DNA of 64,000 bases. Source: Nocardia vaccinii NBRC 15922. Lineage in GTDB: Bacteria; Actinomycetota; Actinomycetes; Mycobacteriales; Mycobacteriaceae. Position 1 is the stretch's first letter; each line of letters opens with the position of its first letter. A program made the position numbers and the translations under genes. Location of the stretch: NCBI RefSeq assembly GCF_001613305.1, contig NZ_BDCC01000016.1, positions 49,078 to 113,077 of the forward strand. The letters run 5' to 3'. Under the pieces are notes generated by a model, which saw only the letters and a program-made list of their open reading frames with translations, had not been told where the DNA came from and ran no database searches. Of this stretch, positions 36,495-45,122 are shown in pieces.

Positions 36495-36537
36495 CAGCAG
36501 CAATCAACAACCAGCAACACCCCGCAATAACCAAGAA
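36495..36537 (+). repeat. 43-bp CAACAA-rich dispersed repeat, copy 2
   Basis: Second copy of the repeat at 26084-26126, same orientation, 5 mismatches by eye. It is not followed by the nested palindrome seen at copy 1. Confidence 0.7.
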
Positions 36538-36595
36538 GCCCCAGGTCGCACCGGTTCGGCGGACGAAACCGGGCGGTCGCAAGTAGCATCACAGG

Positions 36596-37498
36596 GTGCG
36601 ATCGATCTGGAAAGGTTCCATCGCGTTCGGCTTGGTGAACGTCCCGGTGAAGGTCTATACGGCCACCGAGGACCATGACATCAGGTTTCACCAGGTGCAC
36701 GCCAAGGACGGCGGACGGATCAAATACGACCGTGTGTGCACCGTGTGCGGGCAGTCGGTGCAGTTCGCCGACATCGATAAGGCCTACGAATCGCCCGAGG
36801 GTGAACGGGTGGTGCTCACCGACGAGGATTTCGCGAAACTTCCGGTGGCGGAGAAGCACGAGATTCCGGTGCTGCAATTCGTTCCGGCGGAGCAGATCGA
36901 CCCCATCCTGTTCGACCGGAGCTATTACCTCGAACCCGATTCCACGACCCCGAAAGCCTATGTGCTGCTGGCGAAGACGCTCGAGCAAGTGGATCAGATC
37001 GCGGTGGTGCATTTCACGCTGCGGCAGAAGACCCGCCTGGCGGCGTTGCGGGTGCACGACGACGTGTTGATGCTGCAGACGCTGCTGTGGCCCGACGAGG
37101 TACGCACGGTGGATTTCCCCGCGCTCGACGGCGCGGCCCCGCCGCGGGCGCAGGAGATCAAGATGGCCCGGACGCTGGTCGAGAGCATGTCCGACGACTT
37201 CGATCCGTCCCAGTACACCGACGAGTACCAGATCGAGTTGCGGAAGGTGCTCGACGAGGCGATCGCTTCCGGATCGGGCACGGTGGTCAAGCGCGAGGAA
37301 ACCGCTCCGGTCGGGGCGGACGCCGAGGTCGTCGACCTGGTCGCAGCCCTGCAACGCAGCCTCGAGGCATCCGGGCGGCGCGCTCCCGCACCGGCCGCGA
37401 AGAAAGCCTCGAAAAAGCCCGCCGAGAAAACCGCACGTAAAGCCACCCGGAAGAGCCCGGCCAAAAGCACCGCGAAAACGACTCGCAAGGGCGCGTGA
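36596..37498 (+). CDS. ku: Ku DNA-end-binding protein for non-homologous end joining (300 aa)
   Basis: This is a bacterial Ku homodimer that threads onto DNA double-strand ends and recruits LigD. The N-terminus RSIWKGSIAFGLVNVPVKVY is diagnostic. The core includes HAKDGGRIKYDRVC, IPVLQFVPAEQIDPILFDRS, YYLEP and MARTLVESMSDDFDPSQYTD. The C-terminal ~45 residues are a lysine/alanine tail (AKKASKKPAEKTARKATRKS), like the DNA-binding tails of mycobacterial Ku. Start is GTG 36596 with AGG upstream. LigD is not in the window. Confidence 0.96.
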   Translation: MRSIWKGSIAFGLVNVPVKVYTATEDHDIRFHQVHAKDGGRIKYDRVCTVCGQSVQFADIDKAYESPEGERVVLTDEDFAKLPVAEKHEIPVLQFVPAEQIDPILFDRSYYLEPDSTTPKAYVLLAKTLEQVDQIAVVHFTLRQKTRLAALRVHDDVLMLQTLLWPDEVRTVDFPALDGAAPPRAQEIKMARTLVESMSDDFDPSQYTDEYQIELRKVLDEAIASGSGTVVKREETAPVGADAEVVDLVAALQRSLEASGRRAPAPAAKKASKKPAEKTARKATRKSPAKSTAKTTRKGA

Positions 37499-37595
37499 CC
37501 GGACACACCACATCCACGGGGATGACCTATCCGGCAGCTGGGCTGCCGCGGTGTGATCGGAGCTGTCATTGTCACAGCAGAGGAAGGTTTGCCCG

Positions 37596-37844
37596 ATGGC
37601 ACACCGCATCGCGAAGTTCGCCATGATGGGCGCGCTCGTCGCCACCCCGATCGTGATGGCCTCGGCCCCCGCATTCGCCGACACCCCGCAGCAGCCCCAG
37701 GGCAACAACCAGTCCGCACATCAGCAGGACCACCAGAATCAGAACAACAACCAGAATCAGAACCGCCAGGAGCAGAACCGCCAGCAGCCCGCACCCCAGC
37801 AGCAGTCCAATCCGCTGCGTCTTCCGACCGGTAACGCGGGCTAG
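37596..37844 (+). CDS. Secreted Gln/Asn-rich small protein (82 aa)
   Basis: Signal peptide MAHRIAKFAMMGALVATPIV then MASAPAFADT, cleaved after AFA. The mature part (~53 aa) is almost only Gln, Asn, Pro and His with runs such as QNQNNNQNQN, ending LRLPTGNAG. It is low-complexity and disordered, with no Cys. RBS AGGAAGG is strong. Function unknown; possible cell-envelope spacer or aggregation-prone peptide. Confidence 0.75.
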   Translation: MAHRIAKFAMMGALVATPIVMASAPAFADTPQQPQGNNQSAHQQDHQNQNNNQNQNRQEQNRQQPAPQQQSNPLRLPTGNAG

Positions 37845-38068
37845 CTGCCGGGCAGGAGCGTCGGCCTCGGCCCGCCGAACCGACCTGACGAAGGCTCCGA
37901 GCGGAATGCGCATCCCTCGGAGGCCTTCGTCGTCCGGGCCGGGACAACCGGTCGGCACTTCTCGGTGCGGGGCGATGTTCGCCACGATGCGCTCGGTAAA
38001 TCAGCGATACTGAACCGAGTCGGCGGCAACCGAACGGCTCGCCGCCCTTCGCGTATCGGAGAAATCGC

Positions 38069-38929
38069 ATGAGCAACCCGTCGGATCCGCACGACCGCTC
38101 CAGCGATTCCCCGAATCCCCCGCCGGATCAGAATCCGCCGCCACAGGTCCCCCAGCCGCCCGGATACGGCTATCCGCCGTCACCCGGTTACAGTGCTCCC
38201 CCGCCCGGATACGGCCCGCCGCCGCAGGGACCGCCGGGCACCGGAGCCGGTTACCCACCCCCGGGCTCCGGCGGACCGTCCACACCCGGCAATCCCGTCT
38301 ACGGCACGCCGCCCGGATACGGCGGACCCTCTTCCCCAGGAATTCCGACGTATGGCGCGCCGCCCGGATATGGGCCCCCGCAACCCGGTGCATACGGCTA
38401 CGGCGGACCACCGCCCGGCTATCAGCAGGGAGCCCCGGGATACGGCTATCCTCCAGCGGGACCGCGACCGCCGTACGCAAGCTGGATCCAACGCGTCGGC
38501 GGCGCACTCATCGACGGACTGATCATCGGCGTACCGGCCGCCATCCTCTACATCATCGGCTTCACCGTCGGCTTCTCGGCGCAGACCTGCGCTCCCGACG
38601 AGAACGGCTATCCGGTCTGCACCGGTGGCGGCCTGTCCGGCGCCGGATGGATCCTGTTCGTTGTGGCCTGGGTGTTCGCGGTTGCGGGCGGCCTGTACCT
38701 GATCTATCTGGTGGGCACCACAGGGCAGACGCCGGGCAAGCGGATGGTCGGCATCCGCCTGGTCCGGGAGGCCGACGGACAGGTTCTCGGATTCGGCATG
38801 GCCTTCGTCCGCAACCTGTGCCACATTCTGGACAGCTTCTGCTATATCGGCTATCTCTGGCCGATCTGGGACGAGAAGCGCCAGACCTTCGCCGACAAGA
38901 TCATGAAGACCATCGTCGTGCAGGTCTAA
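38069..38929 (+). CDS. RDD-family membrane protein with Pro/Gly/Tyr-rich head (286 aa)
   Basis: The first ~130 residues are disordered repeats of the type PPGYG / GPPPGY. The RDD domain follows with three to four spans, including ASWIQRVGGALIDGLIIGVP (RDD-type R and D), AGWILFVVAWVFAVAGGLYL and GQTPGKRMVGIRLVREADGQ. It sits in the cytoplasmic membrane with a cytosolic proline-rich head, probably a scaffold (inference). RBS GGAGA. Its stop overlaps the stop of the convergent DUF2231 gene by 4 bp. Confidence 0.85.
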   Translation: MSNPSDPHDRSSDSPNPPPDQNPPPQVPQPPGYGYPPSPGYSAPPPGYGPPPQGPPGTGAGYPPPGSGGPSTPGNPVYGTPPGYGGPSSPGIPTYGAPPGYGPPQPGAYGYGGPPPGYQQGAPGYGYPPAGPRPPYASWIQRVGGALIDGLIIGVPAAILYIIGFTVGFSAQTCAPDENGYPVCTGGGLSGAGWILFVVAWVFAVAGGLYLIYLVGTTGQTPGKRMVGIRLVREADGQVLGFGMAFVRNLCHILDSFCYIGYLWPIWDEKRQTFADKIMKTIVVQV

Positions 38930-39390
38930 CCGCCGACCTGATCGGCCCAGCTCGCCCGCGCACCCGATTCGCCGATCCGGTAGACCTGCACGGTCGCCGC
39001 GGCGCCCGCGGCGATGGTCAGCACCGCGACCGCCGCGACGAGGACGACACCGACCCGGCGTTCACCACGCTCCCGCAGATGGACGAACAGCAGCAACAGC
39101 GCCACCACCAGCAGGCCGAGCGTGAAATAGACCATGGTGTCACCCAGGTGCGCGTGCGTATGGATGGCTGGTGAGCGGCCGACCTTGTGCTCGAGCCACT
39201 CCCCCGCATCGGTGGTGATCGGCGTCATCACGACGGTGAACGCCGCCAGTACCGCGACCAGCCACACCAGCCGTTGCCGCGCCGGGCGCCACACCGCACA
39301 CAATATGGCCAGAAGCGAGGTCAGCGGCACCAGTACGACGATGATATGGACGAGCAGCACATGTGCCGGCAGACCGTTGATGGTCGACAT
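38926..39390 (-). CDS. DUF2231-type membrane protein (154 aa)
   Basis: It has four hydrophobic segments: LLVHIIVVLVPLTSLLAILC, LVWLVAVLAAFTVVMTP, MVYFTLGLLVVALLLLFVH and VGVVLVAAVAVLTIAAGAAA. His residues in the first and third (HVLLVHI, HTHAHLGD) match DUF2231, whose members may bind haem-like or redox ligands (inference). ATG 39390 follows CAGGAG. A longer reading to 39660 has no support. It is convergent with the RDD gene, and an 18-bp palindrome lies 36 bp upstream. Confidence 0.8.
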   Translation of the reverse strand: MSTINGLPAHVLLVHIIVVLVPLTSLLAILCAVWRPARQRLVWLVAVLAAFTVVMTPITTDAGEWLEHKVGRSPAIHTHAHLGDTMVYFTLGLLVVALLLLFVHLRERGERRVGVVLVAAVAVLTIAAGAAATVQVYRIGESGARASWADQVGG

Positions 39391-39832
39391 TGCAGGGGTA
39401 CTCCTGACAGACGGAATGGAATCGCATCGAGTGTCCACTCGATTGCTGAGAACACGCTGTGACCCCGCTGGCGAATATGCTCGAGAACCGGCCGCAGTGC
39501 CGTAGCCCAGCGGAGATGCTGCAGGGTGGACAGGCCCGGCACCTACCGGACCGCACCTCGGCCCGCGAGCCGAACCCACGAGAGGCCGTCCTCCTGGATA
39601 GGCACCCACAATGACCAGCCGTTTTCCGAGAATCACTGCGGCCGGTAAATGAACCACCATTCAGAATCCGCTGACCGCCGTGACACTCGGGCGCGTGCAA
39701 CCGTGTCGACCGAAATCATCGCGACCGCGCACGAGCCGACGACCAAGTAGGGAATTGAGTCACTTGTGATCGCCACAACGCCGGACGGAAAATTAATGAG
39801 CAGTGTTCCGAACTCCTCCGAAGGGATTTGCA
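39391..39832. other. Spacer; palindrome only
   Basis: I see no gene. It holds the palindrome at 39426-39443 and the likely promoters of the DUF2231 gene and the secreted peptide at 39833. Confidence 0.4.
39426..39443. promoter_or_regulatory. 18-bp palindrome upstream of DUF2231 gene
   Basis: ATCGAGTGTCCACTCGAT is a perfect 8+2+8 palindrome, 36 bp before the DUF2231 start. Candidate repressor operator; the cognate protein is unknown. Confidence 0.5.
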
Positions 39833-40039
39833 ATGTCTCAAAGAATCGCCGTTGCCGTCGCCACGGTTATCACTACATTGACCTTGGGGGTCGCCGCCCC
39901 CGCGATCGCTTCGGCCGCGCCGGCGACGGCCGATCCGCCGGGCACCAGTGCCACAGTTGCCCAAGCGACGCAGATTCAATGGTTCTGGGTATGCCTCAAC
40001 GTTCCTTTGGGGTCGGTGAGCCTCAGTTTCTGCATCTAA
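39833..40039 (+). CDS. Small secreted protein (68 aa)
   Basis: A signal peptide (MSQRIAVAVATVITTLTLGV, cleavage near ASAAPA) precedes a 40-residue mature peptide ending in WFWVCLNVPLGSVSLSFCI. Two Cys in the last 20 residues could form a disulfide. RBS AAGGGA. No family is recognised. Confidence 0.65.
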   Translation: MSQRIAVAVATVITTLTLGVAAPAIASAAPATADPPGTSATVAQATQIQWFWVCLNVPLGSVSLSFCI

Positions 40040-40357
40040 CGTGAACAGGGTGCGACACCGGCTGCCGGCGAGAACCGTCGCCGTTCCGGTGGATGCGCCA
40101 CCGTCGGACGATACGGCCGGTCGGTAGCAGACAAATCGGTTGACACCGGCCCGGCCACGAATTCTGCGTTGATGTTCCCCTTCGGTGGTTCATTGATCCA
40201 GGCGACGTCAGACCTATTCATTCGATACGACAGTCCCGATGCACATCTGCTCATCCGACGAGCAATTTTTCGACGCCCGCCGGAATAATACGATGCGATC
40301 AATTCTGCACGTGGTCTTCGTTTCCGCGGAGGCATCGAACCGTCCCGCCGGAGCCGG
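40040..40357. other. No gene recognised
   Basis: The minus-strand frame here (to about 40335) has no RBS and an Arg/Ser/Pro composition typical of shadow frames. Confidence 0.4.
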
Positions 40358-40795
40358 TCAGGATTCGACCCGCCGACGCAAACCGGCCAGCGTGCTGTTC
40401 ACCAATCCTTTGATGACTCGGCTGCGGATGAAGCCGGGTAGCGGCAGGTTGTGATGAATGGTCAGCTGATAAGTCACCGATGTGGTGTTCGGAGTGATCT
40501 CGTCGAGCTGGTAGCGGCCTTCCTGACCGGTCTGCAATCGCCCCTGCACCATGGACCAACTCATACCGTCATCATGGTGACTGAATCTGAGGGTATAGCT
40601 GTCGGTGCCGACCGCCGCGGACGCGGTGAACCGAGCGGTGATCGGCAGTCCGGTCCGCTCGTCCGTCTCCAGCACCTCTGCTTCGCGGATCTCGGGAATC
40701 CACTCCGGCTGGCTGTTCACGTCACGGATCGTCGCGAGCACGGTCGCCGGCGGGGCCTGAATCCGCACGGTCCTGGTGGCGCTATCGGTCGGCAT
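40358..40795 (-). CDS. SRPBCC-family protein (145 aa)
   Basis: This is a START/Bet v1-like helix-grip fold protein of the 'polyketide cyclase/dehydrase and lipid transport' group common in mycolate bacteria. It has RTVRIQAPPATVLATIRDVN, QPEWIPEIREAEVLE, a beta-rich centre (GTDSYTLRFSHHDDGMSWSM) and a C-terminal helix, RSRVIKGLVNSTLAGLRRRV. No catalytic residues are obvious; it probably binds a hydrophobic ligand. Single gene. Confidence 0.85.
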   Translation of the reverse strand: MPTDSATRTVRIQAPPATVLATIRDVNSQPEWIPEIREAEVLETDERTGLPITARFTASAAVGTDSYTLRFSHHDDGMSWSMVQGRLQTGQEGRYQLDEITPNTTSVTYQLTIHHNLPLPGFIRSRVIKGLVNSTLAGLRRRVES

Positions 40796-41023
40796 GTGGC
40801 TACTCCGTTGTCCGCGCCGGCGAGGGACGTCGACGCCGATCCGACTGTCCAGCTCAGGGTGCCTCCCCGCTGCGCCACCCGTTAGGGCCGATGGGCCCCT
40901 CTTACGCCGCGCCTGTGATCCTCGGCCGAAGTTGGTGATGTCGGACCGGGCCCTGTGAGCCCCGGAGGCACCACTTCGCCGGCAGCCGCGCGAAGTGGCT
41001 GCGTAGTGCGGTGCGGGCCCAAC

Positions 41024-41284
41024 CTAGTCGCTACCGGAGGAACCGAACGGCAGCAGGTGGTGGAACCACCCGGGAGGGATTCCCCACCCGGGAGGAATTC
41101 CCCAGCCCGGAGGGATGATGTGCTTAATTTCCCAGCCGTGGCCCCAGTGCCGGTCGACAGGGGCGGCGGTGTGGGTGACGACGACATCGGCCTGCGCCGG
41201 TACGGTCACGGCGGTGACCGGGGTTACTGCGATCGCGGCGGCGAGGACGGTCCGAGCCGTCGTTTGCCTGATTATTGTGAACAC
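41024..41284 (-). CDS. Small secreted protein with PPGW repeats (86 aa)
   Basis: GTG 41284 with AAGGA upstream gives a signal peptide (TARTVLAAAIAVTPVTAV, TVPAQA). The ~55-residue mature part is rich in Trp, His and Pro. Three tandem copies of IPPGWG occur (IIPPGWGIPPGWGIPPGW) before FHHLLPFGSSGSD. The repeat is also visible in the DNA (41060-41115). No family is recognised. Trp/His-rich exported peptides may act at the cell wall or bind metal (inference). Confidence 0.6.
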   Translation of the reverse strand: MFTIIRQTTARTVLAAAIAVTPVTAVTVPAQADVVVTHTAAPVDRHWGHGWEIKHIIPPGWGIPPGWGIPPGWFHHLLPFGSSGSD

Positions 41285-41846
41285 TGCTGATCCTTCCGAT
41301 GACCCTTTCAACTCGATATGCGACGGCTGTCCCGCGCGGAGTAGGCGGAAGGTTACTCGGTCGACTGCCGCTGAACCAGCGGCGGAAATACCGGTCGATA
41401 CATCCGCGGCGCTGTCCGATAAGGCAGTCCGCGCCACAATCATTGTCGCGCCGGATTACCCAGCAATTCTTCGACGTCTCGGTCGACGCGGCTCATATGA
41501 CAACCCTCCTTTCCAATCGGTCACATCCCGCGCCCGCCTCGGTCATGCTGGTATCGACGAGCCGTGTCATCGGCACAAGGCGGTACGGGCACACGGCAAT
41601 CCAGAACAGCCGGCGGCGAGGTTCGTAGCCGAATACGCAGTGTGGCTGAGCCGGGTCCGCTGAAGAATAGGAAATATGCTGCCGGTACAGGCAGCGGCGA
41701 CGAAACCCGATGACGATGCGAACAGGAGCGTGTTTCGAGAGAGGCGCTCGAGGTCCTCGAGCGACACGTCGCCGATGTCGTCTACCACGCATCGTTCGAC
41801 GATGATGGGCCGGAGATCGACTGCCTGGCGAGGGAAGGACGGGGCG
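41285..41846. other. No gene with a start
   Basis: A plus-strand stretch at 41714-41850 reads protein-like (EVLERHVADVVYHASFDDDG) but lacks a start codon and runs into the cupin gene in another frame. It may be a degraded gene. Confidence 0.3.
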
Positions 41847-42173
41847 ATGGAGAAGTTCTCGTTGGAGGCGATGGCACGCGAGCAGTTGGATCGAGCCCGG
41901 TCATTGCCGTCGCAACGCAGTGCCACCACGGTGTACGGCGGGCACGAGCATCGGCTGCGGCAGACCGTGGTCGCGCTGGCGGCGGGGACGTCGATGGCTG
42001 AGCACGACAATACCGGCGAGGCAACGGTTTTCGTGTTGCGCGGCCGAGTACGGCTACACGGCCCGCAGGCCGTGTGGGAGGGCCGCCGTGGCGATCTGCT
42101 CGTCGTGCCGGAGGCCCGGCACAGCCTGGAGGCCGTCGAACACAGCGCGATACTGCTGACGGTCGCGAAGTAG
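41847..42173 (+). CDS. Cupin-domain protein (108 aa)
   Basis: It is a single cupin barrel. Motif 1 is AGTSMAEHDNTGEATVFVLR (the two usual His residues replaced except one), and motif 2 reads GDLLVVPEARHSLEAVE. A metal-binding site with Glu and two His is possible. RBS GGAAGGACGGGG precedes ATG 41847. Such proteins are often small sugar-binding or stress-related cupins. Substrate unknown. Confidence 0.8.
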   Translation: MEKFSLEAMAREQLDRARSLPSQRSATTVYGGHEHRLRQTVVALAAGTSMAEHDNTGEATVFVLRGRVRLHGPQAVWEGRRGDLLVVPEARHSLEAVEHSAILLTVAK

Positions 42174-42321
42174 CCTGGACGAGGCGCTGAACTCGCGCCG
42201 GGCGCCAGGGTGATGGTGGTGGCGTTGCGCCGCGGAAGCAGGCACGTGCTGGTCGGGCGGCCACGGCGAGGTCCGGCAGGCCGTGATGGCCGGGGCGCCG
42301 CGCCGCAGGGGTGGGTGCCGG

Positions 42322-43131
42322 CTACTGAACATGCTTCTGCCCGGTGTCACTTGCGGCGGTGATCGCACGGTGCAGGACGTCCCGCAGCATCGCGGGAGTC
42401 AGGGTGCGGGTGGATACGTTGCGCCGGCTGGGGTGATAGCAGCCGAAAAGGTGCAGCTGACGGTCCGCCACCGGATCGTCGAGCAGGACATGGTGGCCGT
42501 GGCCGAAACCTGGCCGAGGCGTGGGAAACCGCCATCTCGCCTCGACGAGCACGGGGATCGAGGCATCCCAGGCGAATCGCCCCAATGCGACGACGACCGA
42601 CGGACCCGGTTTCATGAGCTGAAGTTCGCGGACCAGCCAGGAGCGGCACGTGTCGCGCTCGCCTGGGGTCGGGCGGTTGTCGGGCGGGGCACAGTGCACG
42701 GGGACGGTGATTCGAACTCCGCGCAGTCTCAGGCCATCATCGCGGCGGGTCGCGGTCGGTTGGGACGTGGCGCCCAGTTCGTGGAGAGTGGCATACAACA
42801 GGTCCCCGGAGGGGTCGCCGGTGAAGATTCGGCCGGTTCGGTTGCCGCCGTGCGCCGCCGGTGCGAGACCGATGAGGAGCACCGGGGCATCGGGTGGCCC
42901 GAACCCTGGCACCGGTTTGGCCCAGTAATCCCAGTCGCGGTAGGCGGCGCGCTTGAGGGTGCCGACGTTTTCGCGCCAGGCGACCAGGCGTGGACATGCC
43001 CGGCATCGCACCAGCATCGATTCGAGACCCGAGATGGTATCCGCAGCCGGGGCCCCGGTGCGTGGATAGTCGTGAGCGGACGTGTCCGCCGACGGTTGCG
43101 GCCCGGTTCCGGCGCGGTCGTATCGTCGCAT
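42322..43131 (-). CDS. udgB: Type 5 uracil-DNA glycosylase (UdgB), 269 aa
   Basis: It removes uracil and other deaminated bases from DNA. The four Fe-S Cys pattern begins with RCRACPRLVAWREN. The active-site region is VLLIGLAPAAHGGNRTGRIF, in which the Asp of other UDG families is absent, as is typical for UdgB. The leucine-loop-type motif is GCYHPSRRNVSTRTLTP, and the second Cys group includes VPVHCAPPDN and YHP. Length suits the actinobacterial type. The gene is single and 11 bp from the convergently read DUF488 stop. Confidence 0.9.
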   Translation of the reverse strand: MRRYDRAGTGPQPSADTSAHDYPRTGAPAADTISGLESMLVRCRACPRLVAWRENVGTLKRAAYRDWDYWAKPVPGFGPPDAPVLLIGLAPAAHGGNRTGRIFTGDPSGDLLYATLHELGATSQPTATRRDDGLRLRGVRITVPVHCAPPDNRPTPGERDTCRSWLVRELQLMKPGPSVVVALGRFAWDASIPVLVEARWRFPTPRPGFGHGHHVLLDDPVADRQLHLFGCYHPSRRNVSTRTLTPAMLRDVLHRAITAASDTGQKHVQ

Positions 43132-43142
43132 TCCGGGCCTGA

Positions 43143-43514
43143 TCAGCCCCGTCGCTGAGTGTGTGCGAACCAGTCCGCAAGGACCGCGGCCTGGCTGTGA
43201 TCAACGTCCTTGGTGGCGGTCAACAGCGTCACATCCATGCGGTCGGCGATCTGCTCGAGGTGATCGACAGCCGAACGCCGCTCGGGTGTGCGCAGTTCGG
43301 CCAGGTAGCGGCGCTGGAATTCGGCGAATCGCTCGGGCTGATGGTTGTACCACTGCCGTAGCTCGGTCGACGGTGCGATATCGCGCAGCCATTCGGTCAG
43401 GTCCAAGCTGTCTTTGCGCAATCCACGCGGCCAGACGCGGTCGACCAGCACCCTCGCGCCATCGGCCGGTGAGATCTCGTCGTAAACCCTGCGATAGGTG
43501 ACATGACCACTCAT
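43143..43514 (-). CDS. DUF488 family protein (123 aa)
   Basis: Hallmarks: RVYDEISPADGARVLVDRVW, PRGLRKDSLDLTEWLRDIAP and SAVDHLEQIADRMDVTLLTA then TKDVDHSQAAVL. GGAGAC stands before ATG 43514. The family is widespread and uncharacterised. It lies upstream of udgB on the same strand with 11 bp between them, so it is probably co-transcribed. Confidence 0.9.
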   Translation of the reverse strand: MSGHVTYRRVYDEISPADGARVLVDRVWPRGLRKDSLDLTEWLRDIAPSTELRQWYNHQPERFAEFQRRYLAELRTPERRSAVDHLEQIADRMDVTLLTATKDVDHSQAAVLADWFAHTQRRG

Positions 43515-44008
43515 GTCTGTCTCCGATCTGTCTGCGATGTGGTGGGGCGGATATTCCCCGGCGTCGAGTTGCTCGCCGGTGAGGCGGATCCGGCCGGCCC
43601 GGTCACCGCCGGATGCGCGATCCGGTACCGGACTCCCGCACCGGCCAACCCGCGCTGGAATACTTCTGGTGGCGAGAACCAGTGCCGCCCGCACACCGCA
43701 GCCGGATCTCGATTAGCCCCGCGGGGACATTCTCCAGCTCGGCGATTTGCCGGGCCGTCACCGGCGATGTACGCCGGCGGCGCGCAGGCGCGGTTCGTTG
43801 CACGGCATGCCGCGGCGGCCGGCCGGGATATTGCAGGCACCACCCCATAACAGTGACGGTAGTCCGGCAGCGAACATCCCAGCCAGGGGCCATTGGTCCC
43901 CCTGGTCGCCGGTTCGTACGACTCGCCGGTCGCACGCCGGTGGCGGGCGGCCGATGCCGAACATGCGATCACCCTGGTTTATTCAAGAATTTATTGTAAA
44001 AACGGGTT
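43515..44008. other. No gene recognised
   Basis: Frames on both strands are Arg/Pro-rich and look like shadows. A fragment (RQIAELENVPAGLIEIRLRC, minus strand near 43650-43740) could be a gene relic. Confidence 0.3.
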
Positions 44009-44095
44009 ATGGCATATGTGATCGGCGAGCCGTGCGTGGATGTGATGGACCACGGATGCGTGCAGGAGTGCCCGGTCGACTGCATCTACGAATGG
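44009..44095 (+). pseudogene. Ferredoxin (7Fe-type) cut after 28 codons
   Basis: MAYVIGEPCVDVMDHGCVQE, CPVDCIYE is the N-terminus of the actinobacterial FdxA-type ferredoxin with its first cluster Cys residues. From codon 29 the sequence changes to WFGRPDSRTGR and cannot bind the second cluster. The normal second half (DECVDCGACEPVCP) is missing. It overlaps no intact gene, and its ATG has only a weak RBS. Confidence 0.7.
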
Positions 44096-44146
44096 TTCGG
44101 CCGACCCGACTCGCGGACCGGCCGAACCACCGTGGCGACGCTCAGA

Positions 44147-44569
44147 TCACACGTTGGCCGTGCACGCCGACAGCACCACATGCGCCGCCCGCGGCGACGC
44201 ACTGCCCAGGTCCGGGAACGGCGGGGCGCTCAAGCCCAGCGCCTTCACCGCGGACTGCTCGGCCTCGGTCTTGGAGCGCGCCCAGTTCCAGGCGAACCGC
44301 CCGTCCGCGCCCTGCGCGACCGCACCACAGGCATTCACGATCTGAATGATGTTGTGGCAGTCCGCATGTCCGCACTTGCGGTCCGCGGCGTGGATAGCGT
44401 CGGGATAGTTGGCGTAGTTCAGCGCGTAGGCCACCGTTCCGGTGCTCTCCGATAGCGAAAAAGCCCCGTACGCATTGGGATCGGCATTCGCGGTACCCGT
44501 GCCCAGGACGCTCAGCCCCGTGGTCGAGACGACTGCCAGGCCCAAGACGGCCTTGCGCAGCAATGACAT
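44147..44569 (-). CDS. Secreted DUF4189 protein (140 aa)
   Basis: It has a signal peptide (MSLLRKAVLGLAVVSTTGLS, cleavage near ANAD). The mature domain, AYGAFSLSESTGTVAYALNY, then CGHADCHNIIQIVNACGAVA, carries four Cys (CGHADC, NACGAV, LSACTANV) as in the DUF4189 family of exported actinobacterial proteins. RBS GGGGAGGA. Function unknown. Confidence 0.9.
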   Translation of the reverse strand: MSLLRKAVLGLAVVSTTGLSVLGTGTANADPNAYGAFSLSESTGTVAYALNYANYPDAIHAADRKCGHADCHNIIQIVNACGAVAQGADGRFAWNWARSKTEAEQSAVKALGLSAPPFPDLGSASPRAAHVVLSACTANV

Positions 44570-44744
44570 CGATGAATCCTCCCCGTTCGAGAAATATGTC
44601 GGGGAGGATCATTGCCGAGTTGCTGGATTTTGTCCAGCTCGTTACCGGATCGGGGACAGCGCCCCAAATCCGAGTAGCCGCAACCGGTTCGGGTGATTCG
44701 CACCGCCCGGCACCACGCCCGCGGCAGGCTCGGCGAACGCTCGA

Positions 44745-45122
44745 TCAGACGGTGAAACCGAGCGCGCGCAACTGCTCGCGACCGTCCTCGGTGATCTTGT
44801 CCGGGCCCCACGGCGGCATCCAGACCCAGTTGATCTTCAGATCCTCGACCAGGCCGCTGCGCACCAGGGCATTGCGCGACTGATCCTCGATGACGTCGGT
44901 CAGCGGGCAGGCCGCCGAGGTCAGCGTCATGTCGAGCACCGCGATCTCGCCCTCGACGCGCATGTCGTAGACCAGGCCCAGATCGACCACGTTGATCCCG
45001 AGTTCGGGGTCGACGACGTCGCGCATGGCCTCCTCGAGGTCCTCCAGCCGACCGATCTCCTCGGCCGATAGCTCGCGCTCGGGCGCGACCGCCGCGGATT
45101 CGCTCGCGGACGTGTCACTCAT
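44745..45122 (-). CDS. sufT: SufT / MIP18-type iron-sulfur assembly factor (125 aa)
   Basis: DUF59 (MIP18) protein that aids Fe-S cluster maturation. Hallmarks: MRDVVDPELGINVVDLGLVY and the Cys motif TSAACPLTD. It is the last gene of the SUF operon and overlaps the end of sufU by 8 bp. Matches the gene order of M. tuberculosis Rv1466. Confidence 0.94.
   Translation of the reverse strand: MSDTSASESAAVAPERELSAEEIGRLEDLEEAMRDVVDPELGINVVDLGLVYDMRVEGEIAVLDMTLTSAACPLTDVIEDQSRNALVRSGLVEDLKINWVWMPPWGPDKITEDGREQLRALGFTV

Larger units (their letters stand above)
35983..36595 (+). other. Spacer with acetyltransferase relic and repeat
   Basis: Apart from the short GNAT-like remnant (36320-36411) and the repeat (36495-36537), I see no gene. 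It lies before ku and probably holds its promoter. Confidence 0.35.

Noticed and set aside
38069..38520. PPGYG-coding DNA repeats in the RDD gene as a mobile repeat
   Set aside because: They are in-frame codon repeats of a disordered protein head, not an independent element.
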